A DNA stretch of 64,000 nt, taken from Blasia pusilla (taxonomy: Eukaryota; Marchantiophyta; Marchantiopsida; Blasiales). Below the pieces are notes generated by a model. That model was not told the origin of the DNA, searched no databases, and saw only the letters and a list, made by a program, of their open reading frames with translations. The stretch covers positions 15,748,001-15,812,000 of the forward strand of contig CM114272.1 of the NCBI GenBank assembly GCA_050084515.1, in the 5' to 3' direction. Of the stretch, positions 46,530-58,577 are shown one piece after another (position 1 is the first letter of the stretch; the number at the start of each line of letters is the position of its first letter). A program made the position numbers and the translations under genes.

Positions 46530-48020
46530 TTCATGCGACACATCATGCATGTATGATGACTACCCTTCAATAGCAGGAGTTGAGTTGTTTTGAAGAAGCT
46601 GCGAGTAAAGCCGAATGGATTGAAGCTATGGAGGAAGAGCTTGTTGCATTAAGACATAAACAAACATGGGAGCTGGTAGATATACCTTCCGGTAAGGAAG
46701 CTATTGGTTGCAAATGGGTTTACAAAATCAAGCGTAATCAAGATGGTATAATTAACCGATACAAAGCGAGATTGGTGGCTAAGGGCTATGCACAACAATA
46801 TAGTATCGATTATGAGGAAACATTTAGCCTCGTTGCAAAGATGGTGACTACGAGAACAGTGGTTACAGTTGCAGTAAGTAAGAAGTGGAGATTACATCAC
46901 ATGGATGTCAAGAATGCCTTCTTGAATGGAGATCTATACGAGGAGGTATATATGACTCAAGCACCTGGATACGAGCATCCCAAGTTTCCATTTCGCGTAT
47001 GCAGGTTGAAGAAAGCTCTATACGAGCTCAAACAAGCTCCAAGAGCTTGGTATGGCAAGATTACATACGTCCTATAAGAGTTGGGTTTTAGGGTATGTGA
47101 TTCTGACTCCTCGTTATAAGTCTTGAGAGAATAAGATCATACAGTTCTTATTGTGTTGTATGTTGATGATCTCTTGATTACTAAGAGTACTAAAGAAATG
47201 GTACAACAAGTCAAGCTTAAGTTACAAGCACAATTTGATATGAAGGATTTGAGAGAACTCAAGTACTTCCTTGGTATTGAGTTTATCAAGGTTGGAGAGA
47301 GCATATGGTTATTACAACGACAATATTCTCTTCATATGCTTTCAAAATATGGTATGACGGCTTGTAAGCCAATCTCTACACCGTTGGACCAGAGCGTGAA
47401 GCTAAGAGTGGATGAAGGAGAGTTGCTTGCAGATTCTAATATGTATAGGCGCATGGTTGGAAGTTTAATCTATCTAACTATAACCACACTAGATTTGAGC
47501 TATGTTGTTGGCCTAGTGAGCCAGTTTATGCAAGCACCTCGAAAACCTCACCTTGATGCTCTGAGGAGGATTATGCGGTATGTGAAATTCTCTATTCAAT
47601 TTGGGCTTCAATTTGAACCTTGTCTGAGTTTTCAATCACAGGGATTCACAGATGCTGATTGGGTAGGAAGCGTGTCTGATCGACACTCCACATCTGGTTA
47701 TTCATTTACTTTGGGAAGCGCAGTTATAAGTTGGGCTTCAAAGAAGCAGCCTACAGTTGCTTTATCTTCAATAGAGGCTGAGTACAGAGGAGCAACCAAT
47801 GCAGCATGTGAGGCGGTGTGGCTTCATCGATTACTTGTTGAGATTGGTGTTAGTAACTTAGGACCTAGTGTAATATATGCAGACAATATTAGTAGCATCA
47901 AGCTTGCTAATAACTTTGTGTTTTATGCTCGTACAAAACATGTTGAGGTGCACTATCATTTTATCAGAGAGAAAGTGCTTGCACGAGAAATTGATCTTGT
48001 GTATATAGGTATAGATTAGC
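46530..48020 (+). pseudogene. Copia reverse transcriptase and RNase H
   Basis: RT has EAIGCKWVYKIKRNQDG, YKARLVAKGYAQQ, HHMDVKNAFLNGDLYEEVYM and LKQAPRAWY. A stop at 47075 and a frame change precede VLYVDDLLIT, where the Y-V-D-D catalytic site is intact (about 47157-47186). RNase H has GFTDADWVGSVSDRHSTSGY and ALSSIEAEYRGATNAACE, then KHVEVHYHFIREKV. A TAG ends the frame at 48019, and the normal tail (DIFTKALSRDKFE) follows in frame after it. Confidence 0.92.
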
Positions 48021-48122
48021 AAATTGTTGACATCTTTACAAAGGCATTGTCTAGAGATAAGTTTGAGATGTTTAGAAAGGATTTAGGCATTAGAGATATC
48101 GATATGAGCTTGAGGGGGAGTA

Positions 48123-48440
48123 TTGAAGATTGAGTTACAATCAAGCTCATGAGACACCTGAACTGCTACATTTGGCACTCACACGAAGTAGGGAAGCTTA
48201 ATTTTGGTTAGTCAGTTAAGCACGATTATCTTAACTAGGGTTAGTTAATCACAATAAGGCTAACTCGAGACTATGGTTAAGGATAGGGTTAGGGTTGCTT
48301 GTATATACCCTATATAATTGAGAAGAGGACCAGCCTCCACTCATTCTCTCATTGCAAATTTCGCTCTCCATGATGGTGTGTGTGTGTGTGTGTATGAGAG
48401 CCGTTTTCCATCAGTTATGCTTGTTTAGCAGTTTTCCACA
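48123..48440 (+). repeat. Copia 3' LTR
   Basis: It begins TGAAGATTGAG right after the purine tract and ends GTTTTCCACA. A TATATAA box is at about 48312, as expected for the LTR promoter. It also holds GGGTTAGGGTT telomere-like words and a (TG)n run near 48375-48393. An inverted copy is at 42557-42871. Confidence 0.92.
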
Positions 48441-48683
48441 ATATTGAGAAACTTACCATTTCAAGACAGTTCCCTATTTTAAGTAGAGTTTACTTTAAAC
48501 TTTGGGAAAGTGGCCCTTGATCTACTATCGTGGGATTTGGTTATGGAGGTAACTTGCATGCATAGATCATTAGGGAGTGAGAGCTTGGGGCCTTATTCTC
48601 TTTGAGTTGAATCTCCTTTCATGAATCATGAGACAATGAAACTATGATATTGCTTGCCTAATATATGGGAAAGTGTTTGGTTT

Positions 48684-48715
<32 letters not shown>

Positions 48716-48911
48716 TTTGAGATATGGTAACCATCTTGAGATAGGAGTTTAGGGTTTTGGTTCCTTATCCATTTCTGTTATATCATCAATATGGTAAAAT
48801 GTGATAGTCAAAATATGATAGTTTGAGGTATGGTAACCATCTTGAGATAGGAGTTTAGGGTTCTGGTTCCTTATCCATTTCTGTTATATCATCAATATGG
48901 TAAAAATCCTC
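48441..48911. repeat. Gypsy-LTR-like fragment, (GA)n and a 108-bp tandem repeat
   Basis: 48441-48690 aligns with 15966-16270 (ATATTGAG(A/G)AACTTAC, AAGTGGCCCTTGA, TCTCTTTG.GTTGAA.CTC, GTGTTTGGTTT or GGGTTTGGTTT). A (GA)n tract is at about 48684-48711. 48711-48803 recurs at 48819-48911 (GATAGTTTGAG(A/G)TATGG through TCATCAATATGGTAAAA). Confidence 0.7.
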
Positions 48912-50514
48912 TACATTACCTCATATATATGGTGAGGAGCATTGCATCTCGTATGCATCCTCTATGAAGCCACTCTAGTAGATGATGGAGTTTGTCCACC
49001 ACGTAAGAAAACCTCCTTGATCTCCATCATATATACTCCACACCTTTGGCCCCTCTCACGACGTACATATGTTATGGCTAAGCTCAAAACTCCTATCTCA
49101 AGATCACTTTCAAGATGGACTTCCCATGGTGATTTGTAGCGACACATTATCCCAAAATCTCTGTCATAGCTCTTGGTCCAAAATCCATACGAATGCAATA
49201 TTTTATGGCACATACCAATGTCACTTTTTGAGAGGGAATCATCAACCATATCATTCATGTGAATTCCTCCAAAGACTCTCATATGATCTTTACTTTTGGT
49301 CTGTATGTTGAGATAATTCCTCCACAACTCTTAGAAGAATTCAACTTTTGTTCTAAGAACTACTTTTGGCTATCTACTACCTAAGGTAAATATAAATATA
49401 AATATAAATAAATAAATATATATCCCATAAATAGTAGGTGTTATTGATGGCAATGAGATGACATCAATAACACTATCTCTCTCTACACTATGTCTCATGG
49501 TATGGATACAATGGGTATCACTTAATTATCAAATGCCTTATGACCACTAGTGGATACATACCTTGGAGCCCAATACACCCTCCAAGCTTAGATATCTATC
49601 GTAAATAAAAATAAAAAATATCAATAATTATCCATAAAATATCTCATCAAATATTTGAAGAAATCTAGACCCTTCCAAACCCTATATTCAATTGCATCAA
49701 GGATAGTACTATCTTAGATTCTAGAAATCACACTTGCACCATGTATTGAAATTCTTAATGAAATCAACCAAAGTGATGGTGTTGACCACATTCAAAATGG
49801 ATCACATAGAAGAATGTCATGACGGTACCTTGCCTCATACAGGTACTTAATCCTAAAGCACTACAACTTACCTTTAGCCTTCAACTCTACTCATTAGGTC
49901 ACCTAAATCAATGTTAATTCTATAACACCATCTTGCTCACTCACTCAAAGACTCAAACTCATCTTTAGCCTCTCCTATGAATCCTCACTAGTTGAATCAA
50001 CTAAGTTAATAACAACATAGGGTAATACAAAAGAGTATGACATATACTTGTTCAAATGTGATAAGCCCATAAGCACATTATTTGAGTAAAGGATCTATAT
50101 TCAACACCCTCATAACTATACTTGAGTAAGAAAACTCCATGCATACTTAACCAAACCCATCACCTCCACAAGATCTATTGTAAGTTCTAACATGATAACC
50201 AAAACCATCCATGATAAAGAATAGAACAAGAATGAGTAACCTAAATATTAGCAACATTAATGCTAAAAAGTTGTATATTCAAAATTAGGGGGAAAACCAA
50301 TTTTTGGAAAATCCTCCGATGCATCTTCAAATTTCTTGTTGGTTCCCTAGTACATGGCACTCTAGATAATATTTCATATTAGAAAATTTCACACCCAAAC
50401 ACTAGATTAAGAGTATTTTTCATCTCTCTTTCTTCCCTTATTGTTCCTAAAGTTTCTCCCACTATTTAATTTGGATTAGATATTATCCTTCATCTTAATA
50501 CAAACTCTTTCTAC
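48912..50514. other. AT-rich intergenic region, no gene seen
   Basis: Contains an AAATATA/AATA run near 49385-49425. No coding or RNA gene is evident. Confidence 0.4.
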
Positions 50515-50523
50515 ACTCTTGGA

Positions 50524-50833
50524 CAAGGTTGCATGTGGACAAAGTCCATGTCTGTGGACTTATGTCCGTCCTATGAAAGGACTTGTCTGTTTGGGCCCCA
50601 CCTTTCTATTCTTTCTCATTCCCCTTACGTGTCTTCGTGTTCCATACTCCCCCATTTCTTTCTTCTTCCACCTCCACTCCTTCCTACCTCATTGCTCCTT
50701 TCATCCTTGCTTTCCTTCCATCATGGACTAAAAGTGTGGGTCCCACCTCTTGGAATCCATGTCTGTGGATATGTCAAGACTTGTCCGTCCATGTCCGTCC
50801 TAAGGAAGGACTTGTCCGATTTTGTGCAACCAT
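50524..50833 (+). mobile_element. Short non-autonomous DNA element with 9-bp target duplication, copy 1
   Basis: The element runs from CAAGGTTGCATG to TGCAACCAT, so its ends are short imperfect inverted repeats around GGTTGCA. Flanks are ACTCTTGGA (50515-50523) and GCTCTTGGA (50834-50842), a 9-bp target duplication with one mismatch. Near both ends are words like GTCCGTCCTA and GGACTTGTCCG, which are also self-complementary. A related, inverted copy is at 56069-56402. Duplications of 9 bp point to the Mutator superfamily. There is no transposase. Confidence 0.85.
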
Positions 50834-50842
50834 GCTCTTGGA

Positions 50843-53229
50843 TTGAAATGAAAATTTGAGGGCTTCCTCGTGGTGATGAATTTTTGAGCTTGAATAGTTT
50901 AGATATTGGAATACGCACTCCAAGATTAAACTAAATATGAAGTATCATATTTTTGGATTTTCATTTTGAATTTAGCCTCCTAATGGGTATTTGGAGATTT
51001 TATTTTCCTCCTAGGTTCATGAGGCCCAAAGCCTTTCTTTGACAAAGTTTCATAGTTTTTAACCTTATGGATGAAAATCATGGCAATGAAGAGGAGAAGA
51101 AAAAAGAAGAAAAGATACTAGAGTGGAAATGTTGATTCCCTTGCCATTCTTGGAGTCGCAAAAAGCTAAGTCTATGGTACCCACGCTAGTTGGGACTCAA
51201 GACGTGAATCATAATCGCAGGTCCAAGGACTAAAAGAAAACCTTGATGTGATCCACCAAAGTCAAAGCATATACTAACTAGGTACGAGAGTAGGAAGGAT
51301 GGCGAAACCAACTGCAAGACTAATGCTAGGCAAGACAAGCATGTGTCTTATTACTAGCCTTAGGCAAGAAAGGGGCGAAGCTACTCGACAAGAAAAATGC
51401 AATGCAAGAAAGGTTTGAGACCTTCGAGCCAAACGCGAAGTCAAGGGCAATAATCAAGGAACACATGAGTAGTCAAGATGGGCAAGACGCCACAAGACTA
51501 GTCACAAACGCAAGGGACGACAAGACAACCATGAGATGCCAAACAGAGAGTCAAGATGAGATTTAGCATAAGGCACATGAAACGTGGGTCCAAGCTCCAA
51601 GACGCGTTTGGGGAGTAGAGAGTTGCATAAGCTACAAGAAGCCTCCGTCAAGCCATCTTGATGAATGGCTAGCTATGGTCAAATGTTAGTTTGCGGATCA
51701 CGAACCAGATTTGGATTGAACGCCAAAATCAAAGGCCCGAGGGGGACAATGGGGAAGATGGGGTTTCCCTTGAGAACCCCATAAGTACCTAAGTTGGTGT
51801 ATACTTCGTGATTGACATTTTGTAGTTAGTGATGTGAATATTTTATGTCAACACATGATCTAACAACGAGGTCCTTAACGACGATTTATCTAGGAAAAAA
51901 TTAAAGGAAGAAGAAGAAGAAAATGATTTCTAATCCCCAAGAAGCTACCTGGCTTTAGGACTCCTTCTACATAGGTGACATTGACCTAGCATCCAACAAG
52001 CACCTTCATATATAAATTTCAAACCCTTGCTTCATGTTTGAGTGAAAATCTGGAACTTTTTAACCAAATTCTTAACTAGGGAGCATAATCAAGGCAAGAC
52101 ACATGAACGATATACAAAGACATATTCTCTTTCAAACATGGATGGATGCCACTACCCCGGACTTGAGACTGCCCCCACGGCCTGAAATAGAAAGTGTTTG
52201 GGCCGCATTCACGATTCCTTGTGCATACCTGCGAAAACCTTCAAGCCGACGAATCGCATTTAACGCCAACGAGCAAATGTCTGGACATCACATTTGTTCG
52301 TGGGACGTAGGTTACGCCCTCAGTAGGCGAAAGGATTATGTAAGGACATAGGACGGAAAGCGCGTAAATACGAGAGTTTCCGCTTTTTTTCTTCTTCGAA
52401 AATCTAGACATCAGTGAAATTGAGCTACCGTCATGGTCGGGGTGTAATCGGTCGACCAACTTGACATCCGTCGGTACACTGCTTGAGTGTGGTCGTGACG
52501 TAATGATGGACGTAAATCGGGAATGTTCAATCATTTGCACTCATTTAAAATGGAATTCTTGACACACGCATCTGGTTTGAGTACTTGGATTGTCGGACTC
52601 GACTGGACGAGACAATAGCAGATCGAGATTAGGGTTTACGCTGCCCGCGACGTTGAAAATTCCCATGAAATCATTGTAGTTTCGCAAAAGAAGACCTTGG
52701 AGATCATCTACTCCCGGGGACTCATCTGTTAGCTGGCCATAGGTTATTCCATAAGTAATCCTCATGACCGAGAGAGTCAAAATCACACTCAGTCAAACAT
52801 TTGTAGAACAGTCAATCATATGGAATTTTAGTAGGAGTGTATTCCACTCCGCAGTTCATGTCTTATGAGCCTTCATGCTTCAACGTACAGATCAAGTTGG
52901 TTGTGTGCGATCAAGGGATCGAACCTCTCTGTTTTCAACTTTGGAACCGCCGCTTTAATTGAGTTATCGATGGAGGATATCAAATACGCGTGATCCAGAC
53001 AGCCGCTACCTCAGGTCCGCTACAGACATCAAATTCACTACTTCTGGAGGATTTGGTTATTTCTTGAGCCGAGTAAATGAGGAGCGGGCTAGGAGAGTTT
53101 ACCCGACGAATGATTATCAAACTTCACAATGCCTTGCCTAATATGTGTGCCTGCACCTCACGGTAGATGATGAGAGCAAAAATCACAGATCGGATCTTGG
53201 ACGTGGACAACTCGACCAACAGAGGTGAT
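50843..53229. other. Region without a firmly recognised gene
   Basis: 51900-51925 has a short GAA run. Minus-strand frames at 52241-52540 and 52541-52786 have protein-like composition, but neither can be assigned. No RNA gene or repeat copy seen. Confidence 0.35.
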
Positions 53230-53739
53230 CTAATGCACGTACTTCAGATAAATCTTGTGAACTGTAACATAGTCGGCGGGATTTGTGTCGTCAACAATCG
53301 AGCTGATATCGTAGCCATTAGCGAAACGAAAGTGCCCAGTTCCTCCCACAACTGCAAATTCTCTTGGCCATACATTGAGAGCGAATTGCCCCTGGACGGA
53401 TAGAGTGCCGTTGTATGTGGGAGTGCTTAGAGTGAAAACGTAGCTGATGAAGATGTTTTCCGTGCCAATTATGACGAAACCAGGCTCCACACCCCAGGTC
53501 GCAGATTCGCTGGAGGGCCCTTCCTTCAGTACATTGCTGAAAGCCTGAATTGTACCAAAGCCAATTTCACTACGATTTCCAGATGCAGTTACGACGGTGA
53601 TGAGAGTCGGTTCGGGCGGTACTCGACTTTCGTGTACATAAAGAGTGAGCTCTTCCACCGGGGTCGATTTCTCGCTTGCACAGATGAAAACCTGTGCGAA
53701 ACATAGCGCGATAATCAGCACAAGCTTGGAAGAAAACAT
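53230..53739 (-). CDS. Dirigent-family secreted protein
   Basis: Dirigent proteins guide stereoselective coupling of phenoxy radicals in lignan and lignin-like pathways, or act as related cyclases, in the apoplast. The 169-residue frame has no intron, as is common in the family. I start at the ATG at 53739 because it begins a good signal peptide (FSSKLVLIIALCFAQVFICA); the frame itself is open 29 codons further upstream. Family landmarks are LTLYVHESR near residue 35, GFGTIQAFSNVLKEGP, GFVIIGTENIFISYVFTL and EFAVVGGTGHFRFANGY. Length is typical (150-200). The usual SxxVGRAQG wording is replaced by SATWGVEPG, so it is a divergent member; I cannot predict its substrate. Confidence 0.85.
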   Translation of the reverse strand: MFSSKLVLIIALCFAQVFICASEKSTPVEELTLYVHESRVPPEPTLITVVTASGNRSEIGFGTIQAFSNVLKEGPSSESATWGVEPGFVIIGTENIFISYVFTLSTPTYNGTLSVQGQFALNVWPREFAVVGGTGHFRFANGYDISSIVDDTNPADYVTVHKIYLKYVH

Positions 53740-54920
53740 CGTGACTGTGGCCTTCTCCCCTTTCTCATAAGCCGAGCAAACTCTTCGGATCTCCCACCAA
53801 GGCGGAAGGGAGTATCTAGTGCTCAAGCTTTCAGAGAATGTCTGGAGCTGATCACTCGTATACGTACTCCCGTGCCTGTTTCTTGAGATGAAAGGTTCGG
53901 AAGCTTTTTATGCCGCAAGGTCGACCTGGGACACACCGTTTCGAGTGCAGTCCCACCCAACTCCACCTGGATGGGTCCGCCACCGAACACCAGAACCATG
54001 TGTAACTCATTTTCTTTCCGATGTGGGTCTGTCACTGTTGGAGGGCAAAGGGTTCACTTTATCGTCCGGCTTTACAATGAGACAAATACTCGTCAGTTAT
54101 TTAATTTCTTAAGACTCTGTAAGCTTGTCAGATCCATTTCAGAGGCATTCATGACATCTGTTTTATTACAGCTGCAAGCTCTACTTCACAACTTAGGCAA
54201 GTTAGTCTAGACTCTAGACTCTAGAAAGATCGATGTCTACAATTGGCGAAGAATATAAATAACTCTGGAGAGATGCACAGACTAGGAACTTAGGAAGTTC
54301 GGTCGAGTTGAGATGTTTCAAATTTAGTAGTCCGATGGGCAGGAAAATTCGCGCAATTCGGTCCAAAACTTCCCTATTTCAGCTGTCCGAAGTTCAGGCT
54401 TCAAAATTGCAGAAACAGGCGTCGCCTCATACCTTCCTCATCGTGGCTTTGTGCACTCCCTCCGACATTAAAGCAGTAGTGGGAAAAGCAGGATATGCTC
54501 ATTGAAATGTGTTGATGGACTACGTTTTACCGTTGGCCCGGCTGTAGAGACATCAAACTCCAATGAGGTCCCAACACAGTGTAGTCACGTATAATTCCAA
54601 GATAGGTCAGTGAACGTAAAGTTGGTAATTGTCTAGGAAGGTTCCGATATTGTTGTTATGAAAGTGGAAGGAGCATGCCACTGATCTTAACCTCATCTTC
54701 AACTAGAAAGTTACAATGGAAAGAAGCATGCAAAAATAGAATCAAAAGTCGTCCGTTACGAAATTTACAAAGTAGTGTGCTTATTGAATGGTGAAACAGA
54801 AAATACTTTTATGGAGTGTAATAAAAGTAAATGGTGATGTAGATGAGTATAAGAGTGCATATGTAGGGCATTCCAGTGGGCAAGTAGATTGGTGATGCTC
54901 CATGTTAGTAAGTTTTGAAA
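53740..54920. other. Upstream region of the dirigent gene, no gene seen
   Basis: It would hold the dirigent promoter. A tandem TCTAGAC(T) run lies near 54207-54223. Nothing else is recognised. Confidence 0.35.
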
Positions 54921-54964
54921 AATACATAGACAATGCTTAGGCTACTAAGCATTGTCTATGTATT
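54921..54964. repeat. Perfect 20-bp inverted repeat (hairpin)
   Basis: The arms are 54921-54940 and 54945-54964, exact reverse complements with a 4-base loop (GCTA). The arm core is CATAGACAATGCTTAG. It is not next to a recognised gene end. Confidence 0.9.
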
Positions 54965-55734
54965 AAATTGTAGATTGGTGATGGAATCTTGCTTAATATA
55001 AAAGATTTAGTAATTTAGGTATGCTTGTAGGGGCGACCATGAAGGTGGCCAAAGTAAACATTGCGATTTTGCAAAGAGTATTGATGTTTCTAAGCAAGCC
55101 TTTGAAGGAGGTAAGCAAATTATGAATGGCGACTTGGAGATACTATGAATCCACAACTTGCTGCTATGGAGCATGTTTTTGCAGTTGTTTGAAGGCTTAT
55201 GGCGGGTCTGAAATAAATTGTCGACTTAGCATATCTTCAAGTGGTCTCGAGGAATTTGATGAACGCGAATCCACAACAGCATCAAGGAAAGAAACTACGA
55301 TAGTTGCATAATGAATGGCAGGGCTGCATAAATGAGATTGAGTTGATGAGTTGAATTATTTACACATATGAAATGGGAGGATCCAAAAATCTGATGACAA
55401 CACCTAGGTGGAAAGTAAGCAAAGGAGAATCATGGGCATAATCAAGCAGATGAATAGATGAATAGAGTAAGTTTGATCAGATTGAAGAAAATCAGTATTT
55501 TAATCAAGATGGTTACAAAATAGGCGACACTTGGTAGTCCCAAGAGATGAAGTAGCTTAGGTGTGGTAACCACTAGTAGAAAACAAGTACTGAATATGAC
55601 ATAAGGGAAAATTGATGTAGAAGGAATATGCACTGACGACCCGTACAAGGAAATGTACTTCCCAGAAGAGAGGCAGCATATGACCAGCATGAGATACATG
55701 TAAACCAGGGGCCTAGGAAGAGACTGAATTATGG
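54965..55734. other. Intergenic or intronic, no gene seen
   Basis: A hydrophobic minus-strand frame at 55442-55700 continues from the coding remnant that follows, but it reads more like intron than protein. Confidence 0.3.
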
Positions 55735-56068
55735 AAGCATGTAATGGAAGCTTAGGATCTTTGTCAATGTGTTGTTGAACATCTTTCAAGAAGTCCTTGA
55801 AATGAGTTCTTGCATCTAGGAGTTGTTGCCTCAAATCATGAAGTTCAACTGCAATTGAATAACGAGGATCTTGCTCAAGTTATAAAACATCAACCAAGCA
55901 AGCTATCTCTGCATTAAGACGTAGCGAGTGCTTCTCAGCCTCGTCCAACCCTTGAAGAATATAGTCGTATATGCTTGAATGTTGATCCTGGTCATCAATT
56001 TCCCAATTCGCAGAATCACCTATGTAGCCTTGCTGGAAATTATGACAGTCCGGATTAGTGATCCAAGC
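55735..56068 (-). pseudogene. Unknown protein remnant next to a DNA element
   Basis: On the minus strand one frame reads from AWITNPDCHNFQQGYIGDS through YDYILQGLDEAEKHSLRLNAEI, a TAA at about 55880 (likely from CAA), then LEQDPRYSIAVELHDLRQQ and FKDFLKDVQQHIDKDPKLP. The composition is helical and soluble, possibly coiled coil. The family is unknown to me. The 56069-56402 element begins exactly where this frame is lost, so the element probably interrupted the gene. Confidence 0.4.
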
Positions 56069-56402
56069 ATGGTTCCAGAAAAACAAACAAGTCCTTCCTT
56101 AGGAAGGACATGGACGGACAAGTCTGGACATGTCCACGGATATGAGTTCCAAGAGGTGGGACCCACACTTTTAGTCCATGATGGAAGTCAAGGCAAGGAT
56201 GAGAGTAGCAATGAGGAAGGAGGGAGTGGAGATGGAGATGGAGGGAGAAAGAAATGGGGAGTATGGAACACGAAGGCAAGTAAGGGGAATGAGAAAGAAG
56301 CGAAAGATGGGGCCCATACGGACAAGTCCTTCCATAGGACAGACATAAGTCCACGGACATGGACATGTCGGTAGACACGGACTTTGTCCACATGCAACCT
56401 TG
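56069..56402 (-). mobile_element. Short non-autonomous DNA element with 9-bp target duplication, copy 2
   Basis: Inverted relative of 50524-50833. It is flanked by a perfect 9-bp duplication, GATCCAAGC, at 56060-56068 and 56403-56411. Ends read ATGGTTCCAG and CATGCAACCTTG. Shared interior landmarks include GGACTTATGTC(C/T)GTCCTATG and TCTTTCTCATTCCCCTTAC on the minus strand. No transposase. Confidence 0.9.
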
Positions 56403-56411
56403 GATCCAAGC

Positions 56412-57261
56412 GTGTGACAAAGATGAACATGACATGGAAAGGAGGAATTAATATGGAGGTGTAGATTAAAGTTAGAATAATGAAAGCACAAACAAAAAAC
56501 ATCTTATGGAGTTGCAATAGACACCACAAATTGTAAAGAGAATACATTAGCAAGTGCAAATATGTGTAGTATTAGGATGAAGTGGTAGGCATTATAACAA
56601 AAATATTAGTGAATCATAAGCATGGAAGTACAGAGTTAATGAAAGCATGCAAGGAAAAAATAAATCTGAAATGCAAGAACCTCCAGTTTAGCAACAATAA
56701 GAGCATCAGATCCTTGAGTGCAAAAATGAAACTCAATAGTAGAACATAGTAGTGGTAGGCATATAAGATGTGGTAGTATATAAATGGAGGTTGAACTCCA
56801 ACGAACGTATCAAAATGTATTATAGATTTAGAGGCAAGCATACAATGCTGCATAGTGCAATGTAACTATGGAAAATTTAGAATTGAAGATCTGGATATCG
56901 AAAATAATATGTTTATGAGGAAACATGTGAACTGAAAGGTAGATGAGATCATTTGAGTTCCCTAAATCATTTCAGAGTATAGCAAAATAGATCATCTCAT
57001 GATAATAACGCTTGATTATAATTACATTTGTAGTCAGCCCAACGGAAACCTACACATCAACTATAATACATCAATTACAGCATAGGAAAGTAGGTACATA
57101 CATATAAGAAAGAAACGAAGTAGAAATGAACAACTAAAAATTTGATAAATATAATTGGAGTGCAACATAATCTGGTTAAATGAGAGGTCCTAAGATCTAT
57201 GATAGAAGAGAATGGAATCTTAAACTCACTAGGAGAGTGATGCTACTGGCTAGTTGCATTT
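56412..57261. other. AT-rich intergenic region, no gene seen
   Basis: No coding or repeat feature beyond the flanking elements. Confidence 0.35.
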
Positions 57262-58460
57262 TGTAATGTCTAAGTGTTTCTTATTTACAGTCAATTGTAG
57301 AGTTCGATCCCCAAGAGGATCATTGTTGGATGAAACGAGAGTATAAAGTGATGATTATGTTGTAAAAGTGTAATTGATTATGTAATTCAAATGTAATATT
57401 CCAGTAACATCTTCCGATCCTTTTTAGTACCTATGTTTTCTTCTTCAATTCTCTCAAGTGGAGTTTAAAGTACGCTCAGGAAATTTGTTCTCTTGACATC
57501 TCGGAACCTCACAGAGACCTCAAGAATAAAGCTGGCTTCTCCTACTTTCGGAACTCAATCCGTCGGGGCAGGTTACTCTCTGTCAAACAGATTTCACACA
57601 ACTTTATGTTGATTATTCCATTGATGAGAAAGGTTCACTGATTCACTCTTCACTCATTGCACCCAAAAAGAATATTCAGACATAAGCATCGCACATCAGA
57701 ATGAATGAATGAATGCTTTACTACTCCATCAAGAATTGGAAGACTTCAAAGTATATACAAGCTCGAGAGGGTACAACTCTCTTGCTCGGACCATTCCTAC
57801 AGCATAAGGACGTCATGAGCGAATGATAATAATAGCTTCTGTCCTGTTTCTTAAATATTCTCGAGAGTAGGAGCGTTTCTATGATCCGAAGCGTTCTTGA
57901 TGAAGTTGGTGTCTCTTCAATATCTGTAACTACCTAGATTTGTGGTGTGCGTTCCTTTTCCTATGATCCCTGTGAATCCGCGGTACAAAACTGTTCTAAC
58001 TACCAATTTGATACAAAGGGTCGCGCCCTTTCCTAGTCTAACTGTTTAAACTATGTGTCGGTTCGAATCACAATCATGCTGAGCTTCGCTGCGCTAAATT
58101 TCCGGAGGATGAAGTTCTTCATTCTCTTTGTGCTTCGTGCTTCGTTCTTCGTGCTTTGATTAAGAGCGAAGTACTTCGTATACAGAGCTTCGTTGAGCTT
58201 CGTTAGACTTTGTTAAGCTTTGCTAAGCTTCGTTGAGCTTCGTTGAGCTTCGCGTTGATCCTTTATACTTTGTTACAGCTATTGATTCTCCTCTAAGGCA
58301 AATCCTTGATCTTCTATCTCTCTGCCTTGTCTTAGGAGCTTGGTGATTCACTTATTCTTCTTCATAATAATAAATAATCATAATCAAAATCATAATATAC
58401 AAGAGTCTTCGTTGAATAAAAAGATATATTCTTCAAGATTACAAAATTGTGGGTATCACA
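57262..58460 (+). mobile_element. Solo LTR, copy 2 of the 1.19-kb family
   Basis: It starts TGTAATGTCTAAG and ends GGGTATCACA, 1199 bp, flanked by a perfect 5-bp duplication CATTT (57257-57261 and 58461-58465). The full-length match to 2213-3402 is in opposite orientation. No internal retroelement sequence adjoins it. A TATATAC box with surrounding sequence lies near 57750. Tandem GAGCTTCGTT units lie at about 58190-58250. The autonomous parent is not in this window. Confidence 0.95.
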
Positions 58461-58577
58461 CATTTCCTCTTGCTAGGAGAATTCACGGTGGAATTGAACT
58501 CGTTGGATTGGGGTTGAAGAGTATTGTTAATGGCTTGGTGAACATTCTTAATGGGGGAATTGTTCGAGTTGAGATTC

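Larger units (their letters stand above)
43965..48440 (+). mobile_element. Ty1/copia retrotransposon, decayed, with 3' LTR only
   Basis: The order gag, zinc knuckle, protease, integrase, reverse transcriptase, RNase H, polypurine tract, LTR is that of Ty1/copia (integrase before RT). The purine tract GAGGGGGAGTAT (48111-48122) is followed at once by the LTR. Stops and at least four frame changes break the polyprotein. Sequence directly after the LTR (48441 on) resembles 15966 onward, so the element may have inserted into an older gypsy LTR. Confidence 0.92.

Noticed and set aside
50519-50859. Ser/Pro/Phe-rich frames that look like small secreted proteins (also on minus near 56055-56559)
   Set aside because: They are translations of the short non-autonomous DNA elements, not genes.
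52541-52786. Minus-strand frame slightly resembling a cytochrome P450 middle section
   Set aside because: Only a vague likeness (YGITYGQLTDES, GIFNVAGSVNPNLDLL); no haem-binding Cys motif or neighbouring exons were found.
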